DNA of 11,669 nucleotides from Deltaproteobacteria bacterium (GCA_020633415.1 JACKDQ010000026.1:1-11669), one strand, 5' to 3'. Shown: positions 1 through 6,884, numbered from the stretch's first letter. Notes: a model not told the origin generated them from the sequence alone. A program made the numbers and translations.

Positions 1-48
1 AAAATCCCCAGCTCATTGAGCGTGCGGGTTCGAGTCCCGCCCCGGGCA
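1..48 (+). tRNA. tRNA-Leu (anticodon NAA), 3' part only
   Basis: The window opens inside a tRNA gene. Bases 1-2 fit anticodon positions 35-36 (AA) and bases 3-4 the end of the loop. Bases 5-9 (TCCCC) are the 3' side of the anticodon stem. A long variable arm follows: GCTC (11-14), loop ATT, GAGC (18-21). The T-arm is GCGGG-TTCGAGT-CCCGC (24-40), then acceptor strand CCCGGGC (41-47) and discriminator A48. The long variable arm plus an anticodon ending in AA fits tRNA-Leu (UAA or CAA), since Phe GAA belongs to a short-arm tRNA. CCA is not encoded (TTT follows), so it would be added after transcription. The 5' half lies outside the window. Confidence 0.9.
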
Positions 49-71
49 TTTCAAAAGGTGCCTTTAGCAGG
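30..71 (+). repeat. 42-bp direct repeat, copy 1 (tRNA-Leu 3' end plus trailer)
   Basis: This stretch covers the T-loop, acceptor 3' strand, discriminator base and 23 bp of downstream trailer of the tRNA-Leu. It is identical over 42 bp to 151-192. The trailer contains the small inverted element AAAGGTGCCTTT, at best a weak terminator. It is seen directly in the sequence; the origin (tandem tRNA duplication or integration scar) is inference. Confidence 0.95.
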
Positions 72-78
72 CAAGTAT

Positions 79-169
79 GCCTCGAGCGACCAATTGAACG
101 CTTGCGCCGACTCGGTCACAAACACATTTCGCTGCGCTCATGTGATGCGGTCGAGTCCCGCCCCGGGCA
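79..169 (+). pseudogene. possible degenerate tandem tRNA-Leu copy
   Basis: Bases 151-169 repeat the tRNA-Leu T-arm and acceptor end exactly. Upstream, GCTCAT (139-144) and TGCGG (146-150) match the variable arm and T-stem of the intact gene when small gaps are allowed. Near 79, GCCTCGAG followed by AATTG and ACGC resembles the usual start and D-arm of bacterial tRNA-Leu. The resulting 91-nt length is close to a tRNA-Leu gene. The 5' acceptor strand pairs only partly with CCCGGGC, and the T-loop has lost bases (GCGG-TCGAGTC-CCGC), so it should not be functional. The 5' similarity is weak and judged by eye; only 151-169 is certain. Confidence 0.35.
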
Positions 170-192
170 TTTCAAAAGGTGCCTTTAGCAGG
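151..192 (+). repeat. 42-bp direct repeat, copy 2
   Basis: An exact copy of 30-71, displaced by 121 bp. The offset is close to one tRNA-Leu length plus a short spacer, which favours tandem gene duplication. The repeat begins in the T-loop and ends past the gene, which is also the geometry of tRNA-targeted attachment sites. No integrase gene is visible in the window. Confidence 0.95.
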
Positions 193-200
193 TAATTGAT

Positions 201-220
201 AGCTAAGCGGGTACTTAGCT
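201..220 (-). terminator. hairpin over the GST stop codon, possible weak terminator
   Basis: AGCTAAG (201-207) and CTTAGCT (214-220) form a perfect 7-bp inverted repeat with a 6-nt loop. The GST stop codon (215-217) lies inside the stem. On the minus strand the sequence after the stem is ATCAATTA rather than a U-run, so it is not a canonical intrinsic terminator. It could still protect the mRNA 3' end. Confidence 0.3.
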
Positions 221-946
221 CGCGGCCGACGCGGCGTCCTCTTGCACCGGGGCGCGGGCGTTCTCGCGCAGGATCCTTACGCGCTCAAACCAGGCGGCCA
301 CCCGCTCGCGCTCCATGATGGTCTTGAAGGCGGGAAAGTCTTGGATACAGGTCAGGCAACCATGCACGGCGACATCGCCGAGGCTGAGGGTGTCTCCGCA
401 GACAAAATCCTGCTCGCCGAGCCAGCTTTCAAACTTGTCCAATTCGGTCGCCAGTAGCTCGGTTGGATTGCCCCCGCCTCGTCGGGCGAGGATCTTCTTC
501 GCGACGCGGTTCATGATGATCGAGCCGCCGCCACGCACGATCGCGTTTTGAAGGAAGCCAAAGTTTGAAGTGCGCGCCACAACACGCGCCGCCCGCGCGG
601 CGTCGCGCCAAGTTCCATAGATCACAGCTGGCAACAGTTGCGCTAGGTCGTCATCGACCCAGGCTTCGATCATCTCGGACTTCTCGCGAGCCGATCCCTC
701 GAGCGTCAGCGTCGCGTCCTTGGTCTCGAGAAACTTGAGAATCTCCGTCGAGTCGGCGACGAGCGTGCCGTCCATTTCCAGCACGGGCACTTTGCGCCGC
801 CCATTTCCTTCCAGTTCGGGGAGCTCCTTTTTCGTCATCGGATTGACCTCGATCTTACGAAACGGAATCCCTTTGACCTCGAGCGCGGCCTTAACCTTGT
901 GACAAAAAGGACACAATTCGAATTGATACAGGACGGCAGTCTTCAT
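215..946 (-). CDS. mPGES-2-like glutathione S-transferase / glutaredoxin-fold protein
   Basis: The product is 243 aa. Residues 1-75 form a thioredoxin-fold GST N-domain: active-site motif CPFC (C12, C15), cis-Pro motif KVPVLE (P54), and ADSTEIL (S66, E68), which in GSTs contacts glutathione. An all-helical C-domain follows. Its features, including the stretch around FGFLQNA and the end DTLSLGDVAVHG...WFERV, resemble the soluble part of eukaryotic microsomal prostaglandin E synthase 2; there is no N-terminal membrane anchor. In bacteria the substrate of this family is unknown; a glutathione-dependent isomerase or redox role is inferred. I chose ATG 944-946 because the fold begins exactly there (MKTAVLYQFELCPFC). 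The frame stays open upstream to 1540, but that stretch overlaps the acyl-CoA-binding gene. No strong Shine-Dalgarno (SD) sequence is visible. The gene is 316 bp downstream of the ACBP gene on the same strand. Confidence 0.85.
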   Translation of the reverse strand: MKTAVLYQFELCPFCHKVKAALEVKGIPFRKIEVNPMTKKELPELEGNGRRKVPVLEMDGTLVADSTEILKFLETKDATLTLEGSAREKSEMIEAWVDDDLAQLLPAVIYGTWRDAARAARVVARTSNFGFLQNAIVRGGGSIIMNRVAKKILARRGGGNPTELLATELDKFESWLGEQDFVCGDTLSLGDVAVHGCLTCIQDFPAFKTIMERERVAAWFERVRILRENARAPVQEDAASAAS

Positions 947-1262
947 GGTCGTCTCTATACGAGAGTCGAGCGCGTGATGCAAGGATCGCATCGAGTCTGA
1001 GCGCCAACTGCAAGGGCAAGTATGCGCCACTCCTGGCGGCCGCCCCAAAAAAGGCTCGCCGAAGAAATGCGCGCGGCGGCAGAGGCCTGCAAGATGTCGC
1101 AAAAGCGAGAGCGCCTCGGTCGCTGTGTCCCTGCACCGGCTCAGCTTAGGGGCGATCACTTCGACGTGCAGGTCGTGCGCTGCCGCTAGCGCCTCAACAT
1201 GGCTTGTCGCCCTGGCCTGCTCCGCCGCAGTTGAATCTTCGGCGCCTTCGAGAGACCGCTGA
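947..1262. other. 316-bp intergenic stretch, no gene seen
   Basis: No convincing coding region, RNA gene or repeat was found between the ACBP stop and the GST start. On the minus strand a weak promoter-like pair lies just before the GST start: TTGCAT, 17 bp, then TATAGA. The latter ends 7 nt before the ATG. The pair is low-information and may be chance. Confidence 0.4.
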
Positions 1263-1532
1263 TTACTTGTCGTCGGCGAGCAGCTGATCGACCAGCGCGA
1301 TGTAGCGCTGCATCGCGTCGTCTTGGCCGAGGCCTTGTTGCGCTTTCCAAGCGTCGTACTTAGCGCGACCTTTGATATCGAGCATGCCGGGCCGTTTGCC
1401 GGTGGCATCGCCGACAGAGGCCTGTTTGTAGAGCGCATAGAGCTTGAGCAGCACATCACTCGATGGCGTTTGGCGGAGGGTCTTGACGCGCGCTTGGGCG
1501 GCAGCGAACTGTTCGGTGAGGTTTGTTTCCAT
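1263..1532 (-). CDS. acyl-CoA-binding protein (ACBP)
   Basis: The product is 89 aa, the normal size of a single-domain ACBP: a four-helix bundle that binds long-chain acyl-CoA esters in the cytoplasm and buffers or delivers them to lipid metabolism. The family signature is clear: LYALYKQASVGD, RPGM, then DIKGRAKYDAWK. By alignment with the mammalian protein the ligand-contacting residues are kept: Y32, K36, K58 and Y77. The start is ATG 1530-1532; an in-frame stop lies four codons upstream, so no longer start is possible. SD-like GGAAAG lies about 15 nt upstream, too far for this ATG. It is better placed for an out-of-frame ATG at 1538-1540. The gene diverges from the PPC-domain gene (108-bp gap). 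Confidence 0.93.
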   Translation of the reverse strand: METNLTEQFAAAQARVKTLRQTPSSDVLLKLYALYKQASVGDATGKRPGMLDIKGRAKYDAWKAQQGLGQDDAMQRYIALVDQLLADDK

Positions 1533-1640
1533 CGGCGCATGCTAATTCTTTCCGCCGCGGCGTGCCAGCGTGCTCGACGCCGATCGCAGCGGCACGACTG
1601 ACGCAGCCCGATAGCGTTGACGCGCCGAAGCAGCTAGGCG

Positions 1641-2138
1641 ATGCTCAGCCTCGTGAAAGTCTTCCTTTGTGGTTGCACGGCGCTGTTGTGCCTGACATCG
1701 ATCGGCTGCTTCCCCAAGCCGAACGGACCACGAGCAGCGGTGATCCATTACGCGATCCGGCTGCGTCCGGGTCAGGACCTGCGACGAGAAATCGAACGCT
1801 TCAGCAAAGCGCGCGAGATCAAGGCGGGCTGGATCGTTGGCTGCGTGGGCAGCCTAACCCGTTTGAATCTGCGCTTGGCGAACCAACCGGGACCAACCGA
1901 GCGTGATGGCCATTTCGAAATCGTTTCACTGGTCGGTACGCTCTCGACTTCGGGTGTGCACTTGCATCTCTCAGCAAGCGACGAACGAGGACTGACGCTT
2001 GGCGGTCATTTACTCGAGGGGAACAGCGTCTACACCACGGCGGAGATCATTATTGCCGAGAGCAAGCGCCTCCGCTTTTCGCGCGCCCGTGATGGCACAA
2101 CCCCTTGGCCCGAGCTGCAGATCGCGCCGGCAAAGTGA
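1641..2138 (+). CDS. PPC/DUF296-domain protein with N-terminal hydrophobic segment (possible lipoprotein)
   Basis: The product is 165 aa. Residues 34-145 match the PPC (plants and prokaryotes conserved, DUF296) domain: YAIRLRPGQDL opening, WIVGCVGSL, and GVHLHLSASD...LGGHL, with the histidines H107, H109 and H123 that in this family are arranged for metal binding in a trimer. In bacteria these are usually bare cytoplasmic domains of unknown role. Here a hydrophobic segment precedes the domain and ends SIGC (C23), which resembles a lipobox, although Ser is unusual at -3. An exported or lipid-anchored PPC protein would be atypical. The start is ATG 1641 with a poor SD (AGG at 1636-1638, two bases before the ATG). 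The same frame is open upstream only within noncoding sequence. Confidence 0.8.
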   Translation: MLSLVKVFLCGCTALLCLTSIGCFPKPNGPRAAVIHYAIRLRPGQDLRREIERFSKAREIKAGWIVGCVGSLTRLNLRLANQPGPTERDGHFEIVSLVGTLSTSGVHLHLSASDERGLTLGGHLLEGNSVYTTAEIIIAESKRLRFSRARDGTTPWPELQIAPAK

Positions 2139-2401
2139 GCTCACCACACGCCTCGCTGCGGAGTAGCGTCTGCTCGACCTAAAGTTCGACCGACGTTCGA
2201 AACGATCCCGCGCCGCGAATCGTCCAAAACAACTTGCCGGCGCTCGAAGCACATGCGCGCTTGGCGTCGAGCGACGCTGCTAGGCGCCCGATCGCCCGAG
2301 CAATTTTCGCCCAGGGACAATGTCGCATTTTTTTCGATACCGCCCTCTAGCATCCGACGTATCCGCTGGTACAACTACAACAAGCAGGCGGGAGGTGCTC
2401 G
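2139..2401. promoter_or_regulatory. 263-bp leader of the START1-glycosyltransferase unit
   Basis: No gene was seen. Structures present are the palindrome GTGAGCTCAC (2136-2145) across the PPC stop, and an imperfect 17-bp palindrome TTCGACCGACGTTCGAA (2185-2201). There is also a 5-bp GC hairpin GCGTC-GAGC-GACGC (2264-2277) and a run of seven T residues (2328-2334). A strong SD, GGAGG (2391-2395), lies 6 nt before the START1 ATG. No clear -35/-10 pair could be chosen, so the promoter is presumed rather than located. Confidence 0.4.
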
Positions 2402-3082
2402 ATGACCCTCTTGACTGTAGTAAGCAGCGCTAGCGCCGTCCTCATATCGCTTACCGCTTGGGGCAAAGGCCCAGCCGTTTTTGCCCCGATCACTCAGCCC
2501 CTAACCAACGCCGGCTTCGAGCAAATCGCGAATCGCGACGGAATTCGCGTGTATAAGCACCGAACCGCCACGTTGATCCATCTGGGCGCAGAAGCCTATC
2601 TGCCCTACCCGCCGGAACGCGTGTGGCGCGGGCTGATCGACTACCGCGCGCATGTCAGCCAAATGCAGCGGCTCTCCGAGGCGCGCGTTCTTTGGCAACA
2701 GGCCGAGAGCCAGCAACTGCTGGTCTACCAGCGGCTGAATCTCCCGGTGATCAGCGACCGCGACTACGTGCTGCATGTGCGGTGGGGGAAACGCGACGAC
2801 GTACTTTGGGTGGCCTATCGCGTTGTACAGGGGTTCGGTCCGGCACGCGTCCCTGGCGTCGTTCGCGTGCCGCAGCACGAGGGCGTTTGGCAACTGCGCC
2901 GCGCCAAGGACGGTCGTGGCAGTCAAGTGCGCTATCAAATGAGAATCGACCTTGCCGGCTACCTGCCGCGCTGGTTGGCGCGCTCCGGCGCGGGAAAAGA
3001 AGTCCCTGAGTTATTCGAAGCGATCTGCCGCATCGTTCGCCACAACGGAGGAAAAGAAAAATGTATGCCGAAGTCATCTTAG
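2402..3082 (+). CDS. START-domain (SRPBCC superfamily) lipid-binding protein, paralogue 1
   Basis: The product is 226 aa. A hydrophobic N-terminus (about 1-28) is followed by a START-like fold at about 35-220: DGIRVYKH, a central VWRGLIDYRAHV segment, LPVISDRDYVLHV, then VRYQMRIDLAGYLPRWL and a C-terminal amphipathic helix. START proteins hold a single lipid or sterol in a deep cavity; the ligand of bacterial members with this layout is largely unknown. The N-terminus could be a signal peptide or anchor but lacks basic residues, so location is uncertain. The start is ATG 2402 with GGAGG 6 nt upstream. The 3' end overlaps the glycosyltransferase by 22 bp, so the two are almost certainly co-transcribed. 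About half of the residues match the second START protein (6931-7596). Confidence 0.85.
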   Translation: MTLLTVVSSASAVLISLTAWGKGPAVFAPITQPLTNAGFEQIANRDGIRVYKHRTATLIHLGAEAYLPYPPERVWRGLIDYRAHVSQMQRLSEARVLWQQAESQQLLVYQRLNLPVISDRDYVLHVRWGKRDDVLWVAYRVVQGFGPARVPGVVRVPQHEGVWQLRRAKDGRGSQVRYQMRIDLAGYLPRWLARSGAGKEVPELFEAICRIVRHNGGKEKCMPKSS

Positions 3083-4287
3083 CCGCGCTCGCCGTCGTGC
3101 TGTTGGCCGAGGCGATCTGGTCGCACTATTCGCTGAGCAAGGCGGTCCGCCGTCCCAAGCGAACAGCGCCGCTCGAGCACTATCCACCGGTGACGGTGAT
3201 TCGACCGATCCGGGGCCTCGATGCAGGCGTCGAGCAGAACATCGAGCACGCGCTCGACCACGGTTACCCGGGATCCGTTCAAACGTTATTCGTCTTCGAC
3301 GATGCGTCCGAGCCGGCATTGCCCTTGGTCCGCAGCGCGATCGCTCAACGACAGCGCGATACGCCTGAAGTTGACGCAGAGATCGTCTTTTGTGGGGCGC
3401 CTCCAGCCGGGCGCACCGGCAAGCTAAACGCGATGATCGTCGGACTGCGGCGCGCGCGAGGCGAGGTGATCGTCTTTGCTGACTCTGACATTCGCCCAAG
3501 TAAGAATGCGCTGACCGATCTGGTGACGACATTGCTTACTGATGACAAGACCGGCGCCGCCTTCGCGCCAGTCGTCGTTACCAGCGAGCCGCTGACTCTG
3601 GGCGACGCCGGCTACGCGATCATGCTCAACGGGCTCTACGGGCCAGTGGCGGAGCAGACCAGCCAGAGTCTGGGCGGCACGCTGCCATTTATCATGGGCC
3701 AATTCATGGCCTGGCGCCGAGAAACACTGCGCGCGATCGATGGTCTGGAAAGTGCGGAAGGCCAGCTCGTCGACGACATGTATCTCGGCGCGCGTGTCCA
3801 CGCCGTCGGCCTAAAAAATCGCCTCGCCCCGACGGCGGTACCGATCGTCCAATACGGCTTGTCGTTTGCTGAGTTCATCAAGGTCTACTTGCGCTGGATT
3901 ACTTTCTCGCGCTCCGGCTTACCCGGACGAGAGTTCAAGCTTGCCTCTTGGGTCCGCGGCGCGGTGTTCTGGCTCGGTTTGGTCGGCGGCATGATCGCCG
4001 CCTTGGCCGGGCTCTGGATCCAATCGATGGCTGGTCTGCTCGCGGCCGCGGCAATTGCAGTGTCGATCAACCTGCTGCACCAACGGGTTGGCGGCGGCCG
4101 GCTGCGAGGTCATCTACATCTGGCGAGTTTTCTCGTACTGCTCAGCGCGCCACTGATCATCTTGGCCGCATTGACCAAGCGGAAACTCAGTTGGCGTGGT
4201 CGGACCTACACCTTGGGAAGCGACGCGCGGCTGGCCGAAGGACAGGCACTCCAACCGAGCCATCGGCGCGGTGGTCTTCAGCACTAA
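3061..4287 (+). CDS. membrane glycosyltransferase, GT2/GT21 (ceramide glucosyltransferase / HpnI-like)
   Basis: The product is 408 aa. An N-terminal membrane helix (about 3-20) is followed by a GT-A domain: VIRPIRGLD (46-54), FDDAS (79-83), TGKLNAM (119-125), FADSDIR with the metal-binding DxD (D141, D143), GQFMAWRR, VDDMYLG (D238, D239) and LRWITFSR (277-284). Two or three C-terminal membrane segments lie around 300-320, 324-340 and 355-370. This order is that of ceramide glucosyltransferases (GT21) and the hopanoid-linked HpnI group, which move a sugar from a nucleotide donor to a membrane lipid on the cytoplasmic face. The family motif (Q/R)xxRW reads VYLRW here, so the first residue is changed. 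Acceptor and sugar cannot be told from sequence. GGAGG (3047-3051) lies 9 nt before ATG 3061, inside the START1 gene. The gene converges on GH38 with overlapping stops. Confidence 0.85.
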   Translation: MYAEVILAALAVVLLAEAIWSHYSLSKAVRRPKRTAPLEHYPPVTVIRPIRGLDAGVEQNIEHALDHGYPGSVQTLFVFDDASEPALPLVRSAIAQRQRDTPEVDAEIVFCGAPPAGRTGKLNAMIVGLRRARGEVIVFADSDIRPSKNALTDLVTTLLTDDKTGAAFAPVVVTSEPLTLGDAGYAIMLNGLYGPVAEQTSQSLGGTLPFIMGQFMAWRRETLRAIDGLESAEGQLVDDMYLGARVHAVGLKNRLAPTAVPIVQYGLSFAEFIKVYLRWITFSRSGLPGREFKLASWVRGAVFWLGLVGGMIAALAGLWIQSMAGLLAAAAIAVSINLLHQRVGGGRLRGHLHLASFLVLLSAPLIILAALTKRKLSWRGRTYTLGSDARLAEGQALQPSHRRGGLQH

Positions 4288-6737
4288 CTCGCCGCCTGAG
4301 TAGCGCCGACGACGAGGCGCACGCTGGTCAGCGGTTGCCTGAGCTTCAGCGCAACCGCCTGCCCGTCGCTGAAAAGTCTCTGCTCATCTCGCTCGCGCGC
4401 GTCGCAGGTCCAAGCCTCGATCAGTCGGCCCTTGCGCAGCCGCAGTGTTGCCGGCGTTACCCGGTGATGCAGTCGCTCAAGCCGCACGATGATGCCGGCG
4501 CCGCGATCGGCGCGTTTGCACGCGCGCACGACGACCGAATCGCCCAACACTTCGAGCACATCGGCGAGCACCGCAGCGGCGGGAATATCCGGCGCAAAGA
4601 ACTCATCCAATAGCGCGTTGGCGCGCTGAGGCAATGCGAGCTCGCGGTAGTCGCCCACGCCGCACACAAAGAGCGCGTAGTCGAAGGTGTGCTCGTTGCG
4701 GTCATGCCCTGCCGCTGGATGGGCGAGGATCGGCAAGATGCCGAACGCTCGCTCTTTGGGCGCGTAACGCAACGCCGCAAGCTCAAGCGTTCCGGGGGCA
4801 GTTTGTGCGACACAGCCCGGACCGCCGAATACCGCGCAGACGCCACGTTCTGCGTCGCGCAGATGAACGAACGACCGGGCGGCCCAGAAGGTTGGCCGAT
4901 AGAGTTTCTCGGCGGGCCGAACAACTACGCCGCCGGCAACATCCATTGTTAGGCTATCGCTGTGCACTGCCGTCGGAAACGCTACCGTTACCGTTCGGTA
5001 GCGACGCGCTCGTCCACGCAATCGCATCTCGATCACCGGAGAATCCGCATGGATCGTCACCGTGCGCTCGACCGGTACACCATCCAACGCTGCCAGGGAA
5101 AACAGCTTGAGACGATGCTTGGTGCCTTCGACGGAAATCGACACCTTGCGACGACTGAGGCGATCGCGGCAGCGAAACACACCACCGACGAACTCGTGCC
5201 CCATCCGCCAGAGCCCGCCGCTGTCACGATAGGCGACGAGATCGTTGGCAGGGCCATCCAACAGCTCGCGATCGTCCGCTGTGGCGCGTAAACTCGTCAG
5301 GCAACCGCCCCGATCTTGGCAAAACGTCAACGAGAAGTGAGGCGTATGCACGAACAACTCTCGGCCGCGATAGCCCCAATCGATCGCCTCGTCAGCCGAC
5401 CAGCGCTTGACCGCTGGTGCATATCTGCTCAGCAGGTGGTGCGATTGTTCGGCGGCGCGCTCCGATTGAGCGAGCCACTCGCTTTGTTCGCCAAAATAGA
5501 CGCGATCGGGCGAAGTGCCGGTAACGAAGTCATGGTGATTGCTCAAGACCGCAATTCGCCAGGCGTCAGCCAAGCGTTCGTGGGCCTTGTCGGCTTGGGC
5601 ACATGAAGCCTGGCCGTTTGCCGAGCGCTCGATCTGCTGAGCCGCGCCCACTGTTTCCAGCGCCATCAGGCGGTGATTGAGGCGATTGGTGCGAACTTTT
5701 ACGCCCGGCCGTGTAACGTAAAACCCCATCCAGTACGGGTTGGAGTCGAGCTGAAACCGCGGCAGTCGATCGCGATGGCAATCGACAAACGCGAGGTAGT
5801 CGTCGATGCCAGCATTGGCCACCCAGATACCGGTCTGCGGGTAGCGGTGAGCGTTGTAACGATCCAGCAGCTGATATAGGCCGGGGATCGGGTCGTTGAA
5901 GTCGCAGCCGATCGGACAAAACAAATACGGACTGAGCGCTTGGCTTTTCAGCTTCGCCACATACTGGTGGATCCGTCGCGCGATATGTCGCTCATCGCGC
6001 CGATTGAAACCGAAGGTGCGCCCCATCCAGCGGATGACACCGCTCGCTGCCAACATATCGCCAAAGAAGTAGGTGTGGGCATTCCAATGGCAAAGCACGC
6101 TGCTATCCCCGTCGGGGCCTTCCCAGATGAATGCATCAGATCCTGCACGCTTGAGATCGTCGGCGCTCGATCCGGGCAGCGGATAAGCCGACGGCAGGCG
6201 GTAGTCGCAGCCGGCAAAGTGCATGCCGTCGATGCGCGTGATCGCAGTGCGGTCAAAGCCCAAAGCGTTCAATACGGCCGGCAGACCGGGCGAGTAACCG
6301 AAGTTATCTGGAAGATAAGCGACAGTTGGCTCGACGGTTAGGCCGCGCTCATGCAACCAGAGCTGACCGAGGTGATAGTCGCGAATCAATGCCTCTGTGG
6401 CCGGCAGCAGCGTATCTGGCGTGGTAAAGCCCGTCGCTGTCAAGCGCATTTGCCCGTCGTTGATCGCTCGACGCAAGCGCGCCCGATCAGCCGACTGCCG
6501 CTCCCAATACAGGCGCAAAAAATGCACGCACTCGACGGAGAACACCCGACGCGGCTCCGCTTCGAGCTCGTCTAGCGCACGCCCCAGAATCGAGCGGATC
6601 CGTTTGTCGTAGTATTCATCGGAAGTATAGAGCCAATTCGGGTCCCAATGGCTCGTCTCGCCGAAGATCAGCACCGTCTCGGCATCGTCAGGGATGCCGA
6701 GCTTACCTCGGAGCTCGCGCTCTTTTGCTGATCTCAT
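4284..6737 (-). CDS. glycoside hydrolase family 38 protein (alpha-mannosidase-like)
   Basis: The product is 817 aa with no signal peptide, so probably cytoplasmic. The GH38 catalytic domain spans about 20-320: SHWDPNW supplies the zinc ligands H30 and D32, and LPDNFGYS holds the likely nucleophile D144. NPYWMGFYVTRPGVK (333-347) and NHHDFVTGT (400-408) are the usual GH38 sequence blocks, the second giving the last zinc-site His. The helical middle part runs to about 440, and the rest is the beta-rich GH38 C-terminal domain. All expected catalytic positions are present, so an active retaining alpha-mannosidase is expected; glycan substrate unknown. The start is ATG 6735-6737 with no good SD. 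The gene diverges from START2 and shares its 193-bp control region. The stop overlaps the stop of the glycosyltransferase (4284-4287). Confidence 0.9.
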   Translation of the reverse strand: MRSAKERELRGKLGIPDDAETVLIFGETSHWDPNWLYTSDEYYDKRIRSILGRALDELEAEPRRVFSVECVHFLRLYWERQSADRARLRRAINDGQMRLTATGFTTPDTLLPATEALIRDYHLGQLWLHERGLTVEPTVAYLPDNFGYSPGLPAVLNALGFDRTAITRIDGMHFAGCDYRLPSAYPLPGSSADDLKRAGSDAFIWEGPDGDSSVLCHWNAHTYFFGDMLAASGVIRWMGRTFGFNRRDERHIARRIHQYVAKLKSQALSPYLFCPIGCDFNDPIPGLYQLLDRYNAHRYPQTGIWVANAGIDDYLAFVDCHRDRLPRFQLDSNPYWMGFYVTRPGVKVRTNRLNHRLMALETVGAAQQIERSANGQASCAQADKAHERLADAWRIAVLSNHHDFVTGTSPDRVYFGEQSEWLAQSERAAEQSHHLLSRYAPAVKRWSADEAIDWGYRGRELFVHTPHFSLTFCQDRGGCLTSLRATADDRELLDGPANDLVAYRDSGGLWRMGHEFVGGVFRCRDRLSRRKVSISVEGTKHRLKLFSLAALDGVPVERTVTIHADSPVIEMRLRGRARRYRTVTVAFPTAVHSDSLTMDVAGGVVVRPAEKLYRPTFWAARSFVHLRDAERGVCAVFGGPGCVAQTAPGTLELAALRYAPKERAFGILPILAHPAAGHDRNEHTFDYALFVCGVGDYRELALPQRANALLDEFFAPDIPAAAVLADVLEVLGDSVVVRACKRADRGAGIIVRLERLHHRVTPATLRLRKGRLIEAWTCDARERDEQRLFSDGQAVALKLRQPLTSVRLVVGATQAAS

Positions 6738-6789
6738 CGCATCGCCAGCGATTCCGCGCGACTGCTGTAAGTCGGGTCTGTCTCCACAA

Positions 6790-6818
6790 GTTATGGCTCA
6801 AGGGGCAGCGCGTCGCAA
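6790..6818 (-). promoter_or_regulatory. candidate promoter for the GH38 gene
   Basis: On the minus strand TTGCGA (6813-6818) and CATAAC (6790-6795) are 17 bp apart. Each matches four of six bases of the sigma-70 consensus. They point at the GH38 start about 50 bp downstream. Nothing else in the interval fits better in that direction, but the elements are weak. Confidence 0.3.
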
Positions 6819-6825
6819 CGTACAT

Positions 6826-6837
6826 CCGACATTCAAG
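6826..6837 (+). repeat. direct repeat CCGACATTCA, copy 1
   Basis: CCGACATTCA followed by A/G and G occurs here and again at 6890-6901, 64 bp apart, roughly six helical turns. The two copies bracket the -10 element and the palindrome upstream of START2. The second copy also forms the loop of the terminator hairpin. They may be regulator-binding sites or alternate RNA pairing partners. Confidence 0.6.
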
Positions 6838-6840
6838 GTG

Positions 6841-6846
6841 TATACT
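6841..6846 (+). promoter_or_regulatory. candidate -10 element (TATACT) for START2
   Basis: TATACT matches five of six bases of the sigma-70 -10 consensus. No good -35 sits 16-18 bp upstream (CGTACA at 6819-6824 matches only its last three bases), which would suit an activator-dependent promoter. Transcription would begin near 6853 and give a leader of about 78 nt before the START2 start. Confidence 0.4.
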
Positions 6847-6867
6847 TGCACTGGGGACAGTTCTAAT

Positions 6868-6884
6868 GGTCGGTTAAACCGACC
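6868..6884 (+). promoter_or_regulatory. perfect 17-bp palindrome in the START2 leader
   Basis: GGTCGGTT, central A, AACCGACC: both 8-bp arms match exactly. As DNA it is a typical size for an operator of a dimeric repressor. As RNA it can fold as a 7-bp stem with a 3-nt loop (GGTCGGT-TAA-ACCGACC). It ends where the terminator-like hairpin begins. GTCGG (6869-6873) can alternatively pair with CCGAC (6890-6894) in that next hairpin. Confidence 0.6.

Noticed and set aside
215..1540. Reading the GST as a 441-residue protein from 1540
   Set aside because: The upstream 198 residues overlap the ACBP gene in another frame on the same strand and have no domain-like character. The GST fold begins at the internal Met (944-946).
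1323..1601. Plus-strand frame antisense to ACBP
   Set aside because: The minus-strand frame encodes an unmistakable ACBP signature, while this frame matches nothing recognisable.
3948..4613. 221-residue plus-strand frame across the GT/GH38 junction
   Set aside because: It overlaps the end of the glycosyltransferase and the antisense of GH38, with an Arg/Ala-rich composition typical of GC-rich shadow frames.
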